From contig OX345647.1 in the NCBI GenBank assembly GCA_947044365.1, positions 931,001 through 995,000 on the forward strand: DNA of 64,000 nucleotides. Reading direction: 5' to 3'. Numbering within the stretch: the first letter of the stretch is position 1; each line of letters begins with the position of its first letter. Under the pieces are notes generated by a model that did not search any database, was not told the origin of the DNA, and saw only the letters and a program-made list of their open reading frames with translations. This document shows positions 23,601 to 35,600 of the stretch, piece by piece. This DNA comes from Petrosia ficiformis (Eukaryota; Porifera; Demospongiae; Haplosclerida; Petrosiidae). The translations under genes were made by a program, and so were the position numbers.

Positions 23601-26600
23601 TTACTTCTTTATCAATGAAGCAATGAATATCACTTTACCCTTTGTAGTTGGGTCCTTAAACACCAAGTGATAGGCAATCTATAGTAAACATAGTAATTAA
23701 AAATGAGTGAGATGAGAGTACTACTGTACTCTCTGATAAGAACATGAAAATACTATAAAATTTTATATCAGAGAAGATTAAAACTTCAAAGCTATTTGTT
23801 ATAGTAAATGTGTTTTCGTGGAAAGGTTACCTTCATAGTGTTAGGACCAACTTCTATAATGTGTACTGCACTGTCGCGACTACAATAACAGCTGTCACTT
23901 CTACTACAATCCACTTGTACGTGTTGTTTCTTAGAGCTCTGAGGAAAAAGCCAACTCAATATAACATTGAACAAGTTCACATCACTTATTAAATACTACA
24001 AACAGCAATTCATGTGTGAGGTCTATATGATAGATATAAACTTGTGATTAATTTAGCAAGGTTTAGCCAGACCTCAGAGAAAGAAGAGTGGCAATGTTAA
24101 AAGCATGTCCACATCAAAGGCCAATTGCATTCTATGACTTCAACATGGGAATTGAGACAAGTAAGGAGGGTGGCCTACACTCTATGCCCCTTGACTAAAA
24201 CACTGATTTATGTGTTCTATCCTAATTTCTTAAGCTGTTACAACAGGTGATTCTTTATGTAAACATTCACAGCGTTGCATCATGCAACTATACTAGTCAG
24301 AATAGAGTTAGTTAATGGCTGATTGGTTTCTATTTATAGTACCAAATGTTTAAAAGAGAAACTGTTATCACATCTCTATGTATATTTGTCTTTTGCTCTT
24401 CAGCGATATGTAGGGTTATATGGAAGTGGGTTGTTTAATTTTGTTCCTGCTGTTACCCGTCCCGACTTTGTTCCCATACATTTTGGGTCTTGCAATGTCT
24501 CATATTCTATCATGTTTATTAAAAATGTTTTTTTAGTATATTATCACATCCCTACATTATTAGAATAATTATATTAATGATGTTATGTGTAAGGAAATAT
24601 GTACATTATACCAAACCAGTAAATGCAACAACAATGACATTCTCCATTTCTTAGTAGTAATAAATGGATGTTTGTTGTTGTTGTGCTACTGGTTTTGGCA
24701 TAATGTACATATTTCCTTACACATAACATCATTATTATAATTATAATTAAATAAATGAAGAATTAAAAACACTTCACTAATCTTATTACATGGATATGGA
24801 CGATTTCATAACACTAAATATGATTGAGTAATCAAATATATAGACGGCTAAAGAGAATTCATAATGATCACGAGTACTAATTTTCAGGGTCATCCCTACA
24901 TAGAGAGTACTATGTGTTATGACTTCAAAGCTTTTGAGCATGATGTAACTATGGTAGGTTCATGTATGGTTTATGATATATGTCGTGCGGTTTACAGTGT
25001 GGCAAAAAGTTTTAAAGAGCAAGAAATATAATAGTTATGTCATGCCCACTCAGGGGTGAAAATTCGTTGCTTTTTCACCAATCTGGTGACAAAGAAGGTC
25101 TGATCTTAGCACATAATAATAGGGTACTACTGAATACCTGTACTTACTGATGGATTTTCTCTGTTAAAAGAATTAAAAATAATTTTGAAATAAAAATACA
25201 TACATGTAACTGCTATACTCTCTGATAGTCTTGTCGTATCTTTCCAAACCCACCTCTCTTCCTTTATTGCAGTATATGGTAGTAAACTACCTGTCTTACT
25301 TACAAAAATGGGTTCTTAGTTATAGTTTATACCTTATTCTCTACAGCAATGGTTGTCACATATAATGATACTAGAGTATGAACAATGACATCATCACCTC
25401 CATCTCTAACACTTCCTAGGATTCCTTTCTCCTTCGCTAGAAGACAAAGGGCAGGGTTTACATGGATGGAAGAGTCGGCCATAGGTAGAATTTCCACTTC
25501 TCCATCGCATTCTTCAGTGAATATTTCAAACACGAAAGGACATGCCTGTAACAATTATTAAAGACAATAAATAAATTAATATCTACACAAATTATTGATA
25601 TTTGTTTAATTAATTATGGTTTCCATGGTAACACATTTTCGTAGCCACACCTTTTGTAATTTAAGTCGTCTATTGTATCCCATAAGCTCAACAATATTCC
25701 AAAGTTCTGCTTCTCCTCCATCTTCATCATTAGCTGTCATTTCATGGAGATCTAAAAATCCTTTGAGAGTTATTTCACCATCTTCATTGAGCTCAAAATT
25801 ATCTAATTTAAAGGAAAATCATTAAATGTGCATATATGTGTGAGCGAGAAAGAGACATAGACAGAGTGAGACATTGGTATTTCCAGACATAGACAGAGTG
25901 AGACATTGGTATTTCCAGACATAGACAGAATGAGACATTGGTATTTCCAGACATAGACAGAATGAGACATTGGTATTTCCAGACATAGACAGAATGAGAC
26001 ATTGGTATTTCCAGACATAGACAGAATGAGACATTGGTATTTCCAGTTTACAGTTATCTGAGTGCAAGGCTAATGAGGTAAAGGTCATTTCCGATAGACC
26101 TTGACTTGGCATTAGAAAAATGTTCATAACTTTAGTTTGGAATGATCAACAATCTTTCTACCTGGATGACTTCATATAATTATCCTTCCTGTTCTTTTTT
26201 GTGTATGTCAAATTTCAATCCATTGCTTCATTATTGAGTTACAGTATAATCATGTATTAACCTTATGACATTAAACTATACACTATAGTACATATAAGTT
26301 ATTGAGTTATAGTATAATCATGTATTAACCTTATGACATTAAACTATACACTATATTACATATAAGTTATTGAGTTACAGTATAATCATGTATTAACCTT
26401 ATGACATTAAACTATACACTATAGTACATATAAGTTATTGAGTTACAGTATAATCATGTATTAACCTTATGACATTAAACTATACACTATATTACATATA
26501 AAGTCATCACATCCTAATTTTGAGGTCATTGTGAATACGAACAGCCAGTGAGAGGATATTGCAATATTTATCATTGATATATTTCTGTAGTACATAGTAT

Positions 26601-27324
26601 TGAAATTGGTATGGCTGAATGATAAAGTTGATCTGATATTTTTCCAAAATCCATTTAGTTTACTTACCATTCACAACCTTCCATGTTGCATCATCACAAA
26701 TTGTATTTCTTGTTCGTTCATTGAAGAAATCAAACTCATTCCGACTCACACCAGAGTTACCATCAAGATCATGACGGTTAAAAATCTCTGCGAATACATC
26801 ACTATATATGTACATAAACAAATATTGATTCAAAAATATACAAAAATACATAATTATTTAAAAAGAAAGCATTTTACAGGACAGGGTAATAGTGCAACAC
26901 AAGTACATGACAAAGATGAAGACATTTACATTTAATCTCACTACAATAAAACGTAATATAGATCTCAGAATGTGACCACAAAGAGTTAAAATACAGTTGG
27001 AACTCTGAATATACTGTTTCCATGGTAACAAAGTTATGGGACGATATATTATTATGATATTGATGCTGTAACCATGGTGATTGCTATGAACTACTGTATA
27101 AAATATAGTCTACTCCTTTTCTTACATGCAATCTGGTGTTAGAACTATCCTTCCTCCATCTTCATCAACGAGAGGAACATCCCCGTCATCTTCCCTCTCT
27201 TCCTCATCATCACATGGCTGAAGCAAACATCCTGAAGTATATGGGAGAAGAGCATAGTTCCCAGCTTCAAGATCCAGTCTGCATACCCATTTCTACAACA
27301 ACAAAACGTATTAAACATCATCTA

Positions 27325-27368
<44 letters not shown>

Positions 27369-30300
27369 CATCTATCTATCTATCCATCTATCTATCTATC
27401 CATCTATCTATCCAACCATCCATCCATCCATCCATCCATCCATCATTAATTCATCCTCACAGCTCCCATGATGTAGTGCTGTGTGTATGTAATGAGCTGA
27501 GTTGGCTGTTCTTCATCATTCATTTTGAATATATACAAACCCATGTCCGTAAGAGGGTTACCTATAATTTAAAAAATAATTATATTAATTAATTATTCAT
27601 AGCTACATTTACATGGTACATGTATGTATATATAGTAATGCACATTCAGCATACTCTATACACATTCAGGATACTATAACATACACATTCAGTATACTTT
27701 ACATGCACATTCAGTATACTATACATACACATTCAGGATACTATAACATACACATTCAGTATACTTTACATACACATTCAGGATAATGCACATTCAGCAT
27801 ACTCTATACACATTCAGGATACTATAACATACACATTCAGTATACTTTACATGCACATTCAGTATACTATACATACACATTCAGGATACTATAACATACA
27901 CATTCAGTATACTATACATACACATTCAGGATACTATACATACCTGGGGGAGTGGTACACATTTCAATCCAGATATGAGAATGTGATGGTAAATATAATG
28001 TATATTGATGAGACAAAATAACTGAGTCTCCATTATCATCTACTTTATCAAAATAGAAACAACCTTTACCCTGAATACTGTTCCATTCCTAAGAAATGAG
28101 TTAATGTTCCATATACTGGGATATTGGTATAATGGAATGTACAATGGGACTATGGAACATGTAGGAATATGACATGTTGATATAAAATGGGAATACAATA
28201 TAATAATGTATACTCAAAGCTAGGCTAATGGGAGAATGTTATGATTCTTATGGTATTAACTTAACTCTCAAACAGATTCTTAAATCTCAGTATTAATACA
28301 CATCATGGATCTAAATATAGAATGTTCTAAATATAGCATAGCTGAGTTACTGACCTCTAAATGTTTAGGTGGTTTAGGTGGCGTAGGAGTATATATCGGA
28401 GTACTATTGACACCTTCAACTCTATGTTGTGATAAGTGATTGGGTTCCCGTGACTTGTCAGTTTCTAGAGGCACTGGAATATCTTCCTTCTTCTCCAAGG
28501 GGATTATTTTATCAGTAGAATTCTCCTGTTCTTTCTCCACCACTTCTTCTTCCTCCTCTAATTCTTCAGGAACTGAACAATCATCTTCATTGTCAACTGT
28601 CACTGTACTTTTCTTTTCTTCATTATATCCATCTCCATTTTCCATATCTTTCTCGGTTAATTTATCACTGGACTCATCATCCAGTGTAATCTTTTCATTA
28701 TCATTTTTCATGTCATCATCTTGTGTGTGTTGACTGTCCTCTTTACTGGAGTCATTGATGTTTGTGGATGTTTTTTTAGTATTCAATACATCTACACTAT
28801 TCGATAACTCAACACTATTATGACCTACAAATAAATACAACTAAAAATGCAACTACAACTAACTAAAATACTAAGTAGCACTTTTAGTTAGTTAACTAAA
28901 ACTAAAACATTTCAGTTAGCCTAAACTACAAGTATAACTAAAACTAGGCATACTATAACTGTAACTAAAGTGGTCATTATTATCATACAATGTATGCATG
29001 CATAATTATATCTATACAGGGGTCTGGAAATAGTGAGCCAATTGTCGGACATTTTGACCTATTTTCACTACTCTTGTCCTGCTCCTCATATACTTTGTAT
29101 ACAGTTCAGTTTCAATTTACCAGACATTCACTAGATTTATCAGGCAATGTCCTGTATGACTGGCTGTTTCCGCATCACTGTATGTATATAATTATTATGT
29201 ATTATAATTATACCGGTGAGTGGAACACTAGAGGTAGGACTCGTGGGTTCAAGAGAGGTTGGGCTAATCATAGGTAGATCACTACTGATATCATCAAGAC
29301 TGGAATGGGGTTCAGTCCCAATACTGGCACCAGACTCGCTTGGATATAAAACACTGCCAAAATTGTCTGTAAAACACAAAGTTGATCATGTGATCAAACC
29401 TGACTAATGATATTCATCTACCTCTATCTTTCATTTTCAACTTCTCTCCTTCATATAATTGTCGTCGGATCTCTTTTCTTGTCTTCTCTCTGCGTTCAGT
29501 TCCTAAGTTGGAGTTCTTCTTACTCTTCTTTTTCTCTCTCTCTCTTTCCATTCTCTGTTTTTCAGTTTCTTCATGACGTTGGGTCTGGACTTTAAGTCTA
29601 GCAGCTCTCATACAATCTTCGGCTGTTTCAAGAACCAAATGACAAAACTAGACAAAAAAACGAGAAAGAAATAACATAAGACACACATATATATCAAATG
29701 GTTGAATTATTTCAAATATTTGTTTCATGAATAATGTTATATAATGATGCGATGTCTTCTATTATATGGGATATAGATATAGATGACAACAACACAAATA
29801 TAGATACATTATTACATATATGTATGCGATCTGTCATCCTCAAGAGAAAACTAAAATGCTCGTGATTCGTATAGACAACATTTTTGATTAAAAACATTTT
29901 GTAAACCTAACAAGGACATCACCACCTAACTAAGTTTTGGCCCAATTCAAAACAATTAATATTTTTTGCATCAAATAAGTACCAAGGCTATATATAGTCC
30001 ATGGTCTGATTAGGGCATTTAAAATGCTCACAATTCCTACAAACAACATGTTGGCTCTCATACCTCAATATAATCCAGTTTACCATCAGCATTTAGATCA
30101 ACATCATTAATGATTGCCTGTGCTTCATCTCTAGACATTGGTTCTCCCTTCTATAATAAACCACATAACAGCAAGCTTCACATTATAATCAACTCATACC
30201 ATACCTTGGTAAGTATTTTCATTAGCTCATCAGCTAATATAAATCCATCACCGTTTCTATCAACTCTTGTAAATAGGGCTAATAGATCGTCCATGCAGGG

Positions 30301-30880
30301 TTGTTTCTCTCTTCTCATTATAGTACAATATTGAGTAAATGTTATAGAACCTTGGAATGGTATATACTATACTGAAACAGTACTTTACCATAATTATATG
30401 TGTACCTTCATACTGGGTCCAGTATTTTTCAATTGTACGTTGTGATGGATTTCTACCAGTACATTGAAGCGCTTAGAAAAGTATAGAGTATTAGAGTACT
30501 ACATGTATATTATAATAATTATAGTTTAAATGAAATCAAGTCATTGAAAATAGGGTTTCTTGTGTACGTATGCATAATGCCATCATCTTAGAAAGTATGG
30601 CGATTGAACCTACAATAGCAAATGTATGTATGAATTTATAATGAGCTGAGCTTGAACTCAACATGACTCTACTGCAGTCACATTAGGTTGATTACACATT
30701 GTTACTCCAACATTGTTTACTTTCCACACCCTCTAATTTAAAAGTGCACAGTTTATTACTATACTATATACCATATATTAATTTGCTCTTATCAGTGATC
30801 TTCGCTCCATAGTCCTGTTCCACTAATAGCCAACCTGTTCTACAATCCTGAAGAAGAGATTCATTCAGGCCTCTTTCCAT
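23601..30880 (-). CDS. EFCAB7: EF-hand calcium-binding protein EFCAB7
   Basis: In vertebrates EFCAB7 tethers the EVC-EVC2 complex at the base of the cilium and supports Hedgehog signalling. Fifteen exons join in phase to 784 aa: 30772-30880 (ATG), 30406-30471, 30205-30350, 30064-30150, 29422-29647, 29214-29366, 28355-28824, 27944-28088, 27461-27561, 27126-27292, 26668-26801, 25651-25802, 25333-25545, 23831-23938, 23601-23678. Family-specific text includes ALQCTGRNPSQRTIEKYW, the EF-hand loops DRNGDGFILADE and DLNADGKLDYIE, a later loop DLDGNSGVSRNE, KGCFYF with LSHQY, ACPFVFEIF and NCYCSR-like DSCYCSRD. It is longer than human EFCAB7 (about 629 aa) mainly because of a Glu/Asp/Lys-rich insert in exons 29422-29647 and 28355-28824. 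The start lies 79 bases after the ORC2 stop codon, same strand. Confidence 0.92.
24567..24745. mobile_element. Foldback (hairpin) element
   Basis: Two arms of roughly 75 bases are nearly exact reverse complements: TAATGATGTTATGTGTAAGG and AAATATGTACATTATACC on the left, and GGCATAATGTACATATTTCC with ACATAACATCATTA on the right. The loop is short. Lies in an EFCAB7 intron. Probably a foldback MITE; no second copy is seen in the window. Confidence 0.7.
25848..26046. repeat. 32-bp minisatellite, about six units
   Basis: Near-identical units of ACATAGACAGAATGAGACAT plus TGGTATTTCCAG in an EFCAB7 intron. Adjacent units are almost unchanged, which points to recent expansion. Confidence 0.9.
26072..26545 (-). 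mobile_element. MITE-like family 2, copy 3, internally expanded
   Basis: Reverse orientation relative to the other copies. The element starts near GAGGTAAAGGTCATTTCC and ends near GGTCATTGTGAATACG. Inside, a unit of about 67 bp (TTGAGTTACAGTATAATCAT to CTATACACTATA) is present four times in tandem at about 26231-26500, so this copy is nearly twice the length of the others. Confidence 0.75.
27322..27445. repeat. (ATCT)n(ATCC)n microsatellite
   Basis: ATCT tetranucleotides grading into CCATCT and then ATCC repeats. Fills most of the EFCAB7 intron between exons 27126-27292 and 27461-27561. Confidence 0.95.
27636..27945. repeat. CACATTCAG tandem repeat
   Basis: Units of CACATTCAGTATACTATACAT and CACATTCAGGATACTATAACA alternate, with a higher-order unit of about 125 bp. 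Abuts EFCAB7 exon 27944-28088. Confidence 0.85.
29021..29180 (+). mobile_element. MITE-like element, family 1, copy 2
   Basis: About 160 bp with the family 1 body (CATTTTGACCTATTTTCACT, then CATTCACTAGATTTATC) and ends GGTCTGGAAATAG and GGCTGTTTCCGCATCACTG, in an EFCAB7 intron just beside exon 29214-29366. Confidence 0.75.
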
Positions 30881-30959
30881 GATTTAGTTACAGGACCCTT
30901 TAAAATAAATATAAAATTTCTAGACCCAGAGAAAGATTTTTTTTAAATTCAAAAATGAA

Positions 30960-32531
30960 TCATAAATAATCTAATCCTTGACTTATAAACTGTTCCAAGA
31001 TAGATGTTTCAACTAAAATAGTCAACAATTCAGTAGCATCCTGTCCACGTTTAGAACGGAGCAGTTTGTGATCTCTAAATTCAGTTAATTGAGCGCGTAA
31101 AGTTGCATCACTATTAACAAGAAACTTTTCCCTACATTTTTGATACAAATCCCCAAATGCAAGTCCCAGATATGTTGGATCACCTTTGTGATCTAACTGG
31201 TGATTAGAAATGATTTCAAAAATTCCTTTTGCGTTTGGAGTAAGACTTTTCAAGACGTGGGTAAGAGAGCTCAAGGCTAAGGCACCCGACTGTCGAGATA
31301 ACAGCGAGTTTTCATACGAAGTCTCAGCAGAATAGCGTTCAAAAGTTGTTGCATCATGCCATATCCAGTTGTAACGTGCAAGGATAATCTCAGTCCATAG
31401 TAATGGGGAATTCAAGTGATCAATGGAGGCAATGATGTGAATACGTGGGCAAGCGGCTAAAAGACTCAAAGAAATTTGTGATTTTTCTTCTCTTAAAGCA
31501 GCCCCGTCAATATTATGTATTATTAAAAAGAGTTCTTTAGGGGCGTCCTCATCTTCACAGAGTGATGTGCAAATGTACTTGCATTGATGGGGAAGGTTCT
31601 TGAAGCTTCCAGAATGTTCCAGAAGATCAGAAGTGATTTGGTTTAGTACCTGTTTGATCATTAGACCAGGAAAAAATCCATTGACGACCAAATGACATGT
31701 TTTGGAAAGATGAGTATTACGGAACTCATCAATGAGGTTTAATTTGGAACCATACCCATATAAGAGAATATTAAAACCTCTGCCTAACTGGTTTAGCCAG
31801 TAATTAAATAAAGATCTGTACATAGTGTAGAGAGCATCTATGCCAGGCTGAAAATGGTTTGGTGCCTCAGACAATACCCTATTGACAGTGGCTTGGTCCA
31901 TTTTTGGAAGAGACACAGTATGGCTTGAGGTTGCAGCGCTTTTTGAACTTTGAGAAGAGAAATAATTCTCAACTATATTTCCAGAGTAATGAGACTTTGA
32001 GGGTTTCTTTGTGCGGATTGATGATGATTTGATGATAGGGACAACCTCATCACTCTCATCACACGAATCTTCCTCTTCCTCATCATCTTCAGATTCACTA
32101 TACTCTGATGTATCACTTTCTTCAATCATTGGTTTAATATGAGAGTGAGTACTAGAACGTAATATTCTTTTGTCAACAACTTCATTTACCTCTTCCTCGT
32201 GTGATAATAGACTTTCATCTAAAGTCCCTGTGTCCATACTGTTTGATTGAGCATTCGAAGTGTGAAGACCATCCTGTTCACAACTTGAAAATGAATTTTC
32301 TTCAACTAATTGAGATTTTCTTGATCTTAAAACTCTCTTTGGCTCCACCTCTGTTACTTCCTCATCAAAAGATTCTTCAAAATTGATAGTCACTTTACGA
32401 CTTCTTAGATTTCTCCTAACAGCACTTGTATCTTCAACTGATGAAGTCATATTTCTAGTCCTCATTCTCATACCAATGTCTGGACTGTCTGAATCTTCAT
32501 CACTATAAGCTCTTCTGGCTTTTTTGGGCAT
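30960..32531 (-). CDS. ORC2: Origin recognition complex subunit 2
   Basis: ORC2 is a subunit of the six-protein complex that marks replication origins and loads the MCM helicase. One uninterrupted exon gives 523 aa. The first 200 or so residues are acidic/basic and disordered, with repeated RxLRSRK-type patches. From about residue 215 the conserved core is clear: FNILLYGYGSK near 251, VVNGFFPG, ELFLIIHNIDG, ASIDHLNSPLLW, ETSYENSLL, SSLTHVLKSLTPNAKGIF and LRAQLTEFRDHKLLRSKRG. The family lacks a working Walker A motif, and none is seen. It diverges from MTREX over 87 bases, and EFCAB7 follows 79 bases downstream on the same strand. Confidence 0.97.
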   Translation of the reverse strand: MPKKARRAYSDEDSDSPDIGMRMRTRNMTSSVEDTSAVRRNLRSRKVTINFEESFDEEVTEVEPKRVLRSRKSQLVEENSFSSCEQDGLHTSNAQSNSMDTGTLDESLLSHEEEVNEVVDKRILRSSTHSHIKPMIEESDTSEYSESEDDEEEEDSCDESDEVVPIIKSSSIRTKKPSKSHYSGNIVENYFSSQSSKSAATSSHTVSLPKMDQATVNRVLSEAPNHFQPGIDALYTMYRSLFNYWLNQLGRGFNILLYGYGSKLNLIDEFRNTHLSKTCHLVVNGFFPGLMIKQVLNQITSDLLEHSGSFKNLPHQCKYICTSLCEDEDAPKELFLIIHNIDGAALREEKSQISLSLLAACPRIHIIASIDHLNSPLLWTEIILARYNWIWHDATTFERYSAETSYENSLLSRQSGALALSSLTHVLKSLTPNAKGIFEIISNHQLDHKGDPTYLGLAFGDLYQKCREKFLVNSDATLRAQLTEFRDHKLLRSKRGQDATELLTILVETSILEQFISQGLDYL

Positions 32532-32618
32532 TCTGATGGTAAGAAACTCCTCAAAGAACCACCCACGTGGTTTTAAGTATACGGAAAATGATACGGAGGT
32601 GCCACGTGGAAATAAAAC
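32532..32618. promoter_or_regulatory. 87-bp bidirectional promoter, ORC2 and MTREX
   Basis: Two CCACGTGG palindromes lie at 32563-32570 and 32602-32609. The second is followed by AAATAAAACATGG, close to the layout in the MCM9 promoter. Function inferred from position and recurrence. Confidence 0.65.
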
Positions 32619-35600
32619 ATGGCTATGTTTTCAGAAGATCTTTTTGCTGTGTTTGATGAAAATGAAGATACTGAAAAGAAGACAAGAAAGAAGCTCAGAA
32701 GACCAGACACAGCTGGAAACGATTCAGAGAAAATGGAGGTGGATAATTCTTCACCCGTAAAGAGACCCAAGCTTGATTTGGCATCTTTGGAAGGAGAAGA
32801 GGAAAGAGACGAAGAAGACAAAATGAATTTAGAAGTGAAAGATGAAACGTGCGTTGGAATAAGGGGGCGTCTCCAAACCTAAGCTTGTACGCTTAACGTC
32901 ACAGTGACGCTACTGCAAGACCCCCCCCCACCCCCCCCCCCTTCTCTTAATGTCATGAATGAATACTCCAGTGTATCATACTAACTTGTGCTTCCTTCCT
33001 TTTCAATGTTTAGCGTCACGTGCACAAACCCCCACCCCCTTAGCATCACTATGACGTTAAGCGTACAAATTTCAGTTTGGAGATGCCCCCTAAGCTATGA
33101 TGATGATAAAGTGAGGCTCAACTAACAAGGGACTTTGAGTGGGTGTGGTTAATGAATAACAATTATTCATGATGGACATGCCCACTTTAATTAATGAAGT
33201 ATCATTCTCATCAGTTGATATAAAGCAGATATAACGTAAAAAGTATTTGATTTCATATATTTCCAATACTTTTATTATGGTCAAAGCCTTAAAATAACTC
33301 TACAGTATAAACTGCTATAACTTGTACACATCAGACCTAATTCTGAAAAGTGCCTTTTTATTTACTATTCATCCATTAGAGAGAAAGAGAGACAGAGATG
33401 ATATTTCTTTTTCCAGGTAGTGGAATCCTTAATCGAAATTTTAATTAGGAGTAATGGGTGGCGAGGGTCAAGGGAAGTCTCCTGGAATTTTCATTACTGA
33501 GCAACCATTTTGTGGAATATCAATATCTCTTTGCATTTAGTTACTAGCTTCTCTTTTTATTCAGTATGGACATGTCTGTTGTACCAGCCTCCAAGAAGAC
33601 TCCTATATTTAGTGAATCTGCTATAATTATTGATGTTGATACTGCTGGATCGTGTATACATGAGGTACATTTATATACATGGTTATTAATGCAGGAATCT
33701 ATTATATATTTTTATATACATACATACATACGTACTTACATACATACATACATACATGCATACATACATACATACATGTACATACATACATGTACATATA
33801 TACATACATACATGCATACATACATACATACATGTACATACATACATATGTGTACACGTAATACCAGATATTTAATTAATTTCGTTTTATCCAGGTTGCA
33901 ACTCCTCCTGATTTTGTGTATGAGCCTTTGAAACCATCTTCTCAAACTCCTGCTAAGGTAAATGAATTGTATCATTAGTACATACAGTGTAATGTGGTAA
34001 CAGCTGGTAAATCTAAACTGAACTGACAGGATCGAAATGAAAAAGGGTTAAAATATCTGGCAATTGGCACTATGTTTGCACACCTCTGAGTACATACATG
34101 TAATTATGTATAATATTATCAGTAATGCATGAATCACACATATTCTAATGCAGGAATATCCCTTTACTCTGGATGCATTCCAGCGACAAGCAATACAATG
34201 TATAGAGAACAATCACTCGGTGTTAGTGTCTGCCCACACATCTGCTGGAAAGACTGTTGTAGCTGAATATGCCATAGCTGTGTCATTAAGGGATAATCAA
34301 CGGGTTATTTATACCACACCCCTCAAAGCTCTGAGTAATCAGAAATATCGTGAAATGTATGAACAATTTAAGGATGTTGGTCTTATGACTGGTGATACTA
34401 CAATTAACCCTAGTGCATCGTGTATCGTCATGACAACCGAGGTAAGCTGTTCAATATAGTTATCAAATGAATGTCTAAGTGTTTTTACTAATAGATTCTG
34501 AGAAGTATGTTATACAGAGGCTCTGAGGTAATATTAATGTACATGTAATATGTTAATACATACATATACACATGCTACGTGTACATGTACACACAAAAAC
34601 ACATACTAGTACATATATACATGTACATGTACATCTATATACACATGTACACATGTATACACTACGTGTACTTGTACATATATATGTTCATGTACCCATC
34701 CAGGTAATGCGAGAGGTAGGTTGGGTTGTATTTGATGAGATTCATTACATGAGAGACAAAGGTATATAACAAAACATTGTATTCATTATGTCACATCTCT
34801 ATCTATTTTCTTATAGAAAGGGGTGTGGTTTGGGAAGAGACAATCATACTATTACCAGATAATGTTCATTATGTGTTTCTCTCTGCTACGATACCAAATG
34901 CTATTCATTTTGCAGAGTGGATATGTCACCTACATAAACAGGTTCAATACTTAAACATACCTGTATAACATGTTACATACATTGTGTATGTGTCCTTCCC
35001 ACAAAATAATTTCTTCATGATATCAGTTGTTACCATAGAAACACATGATGTCACAGTGTACTTTAGATGCAATTGCAATCACTGATTCCAAGTGTCTAAA
35101 ACTATTGTTTCTGTTCTTTCTCTAGCCTTGTCATGTGGTGTATACAGACCATCGTCCAGTACCCCTTCAACATTACATGTATCCAATGGGTGCTGAAGGA
35201 CTGTATCTTGTCGTGGATGAGACAGTAAGCAATCATCATTTTATTATATTAAAATCGTTAATTTTGATGATACATGTAGTTATATGTTCGTTTTTAAGGG
35301 TAAATTCAGAGAGGATAATTTCCAGACAGCTATGTCACGTCTACGAGAAGCTGGTGTCGGCATGCATGATAAAAGAAAAGGAAAAGGTGTGATGTAAACC
35401 TGTACATGTAAATAAATGGTATGGATCAGTATTGATTGACCTGATACTGTTGTAAGAGTATACTATTAATAACACTTCCAACATCATTATGATTTTCAGT
35501 ATTGCACTTTCATTGAAGGGAAGAAAGCACAGAATTATGAATATATTTAATGTACATACATACATGTAGTTAGGTATAGGATAAAAATGAAGTTGTATCA

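Noticed and set aside
25848..26046. Regular short repeats resembling a CRISPR array (also 440-760 and 10028-10303)
   Set aside because: Units are directly adjacent with no unique spacers, and the genome is eukaryotic; these are minisatellites.
32923..32942. C-rich run as a possible functional quadruplex
   Set aside because: It lies inside the loop of the MITE at 32863-33090 and is probably just element sequence.
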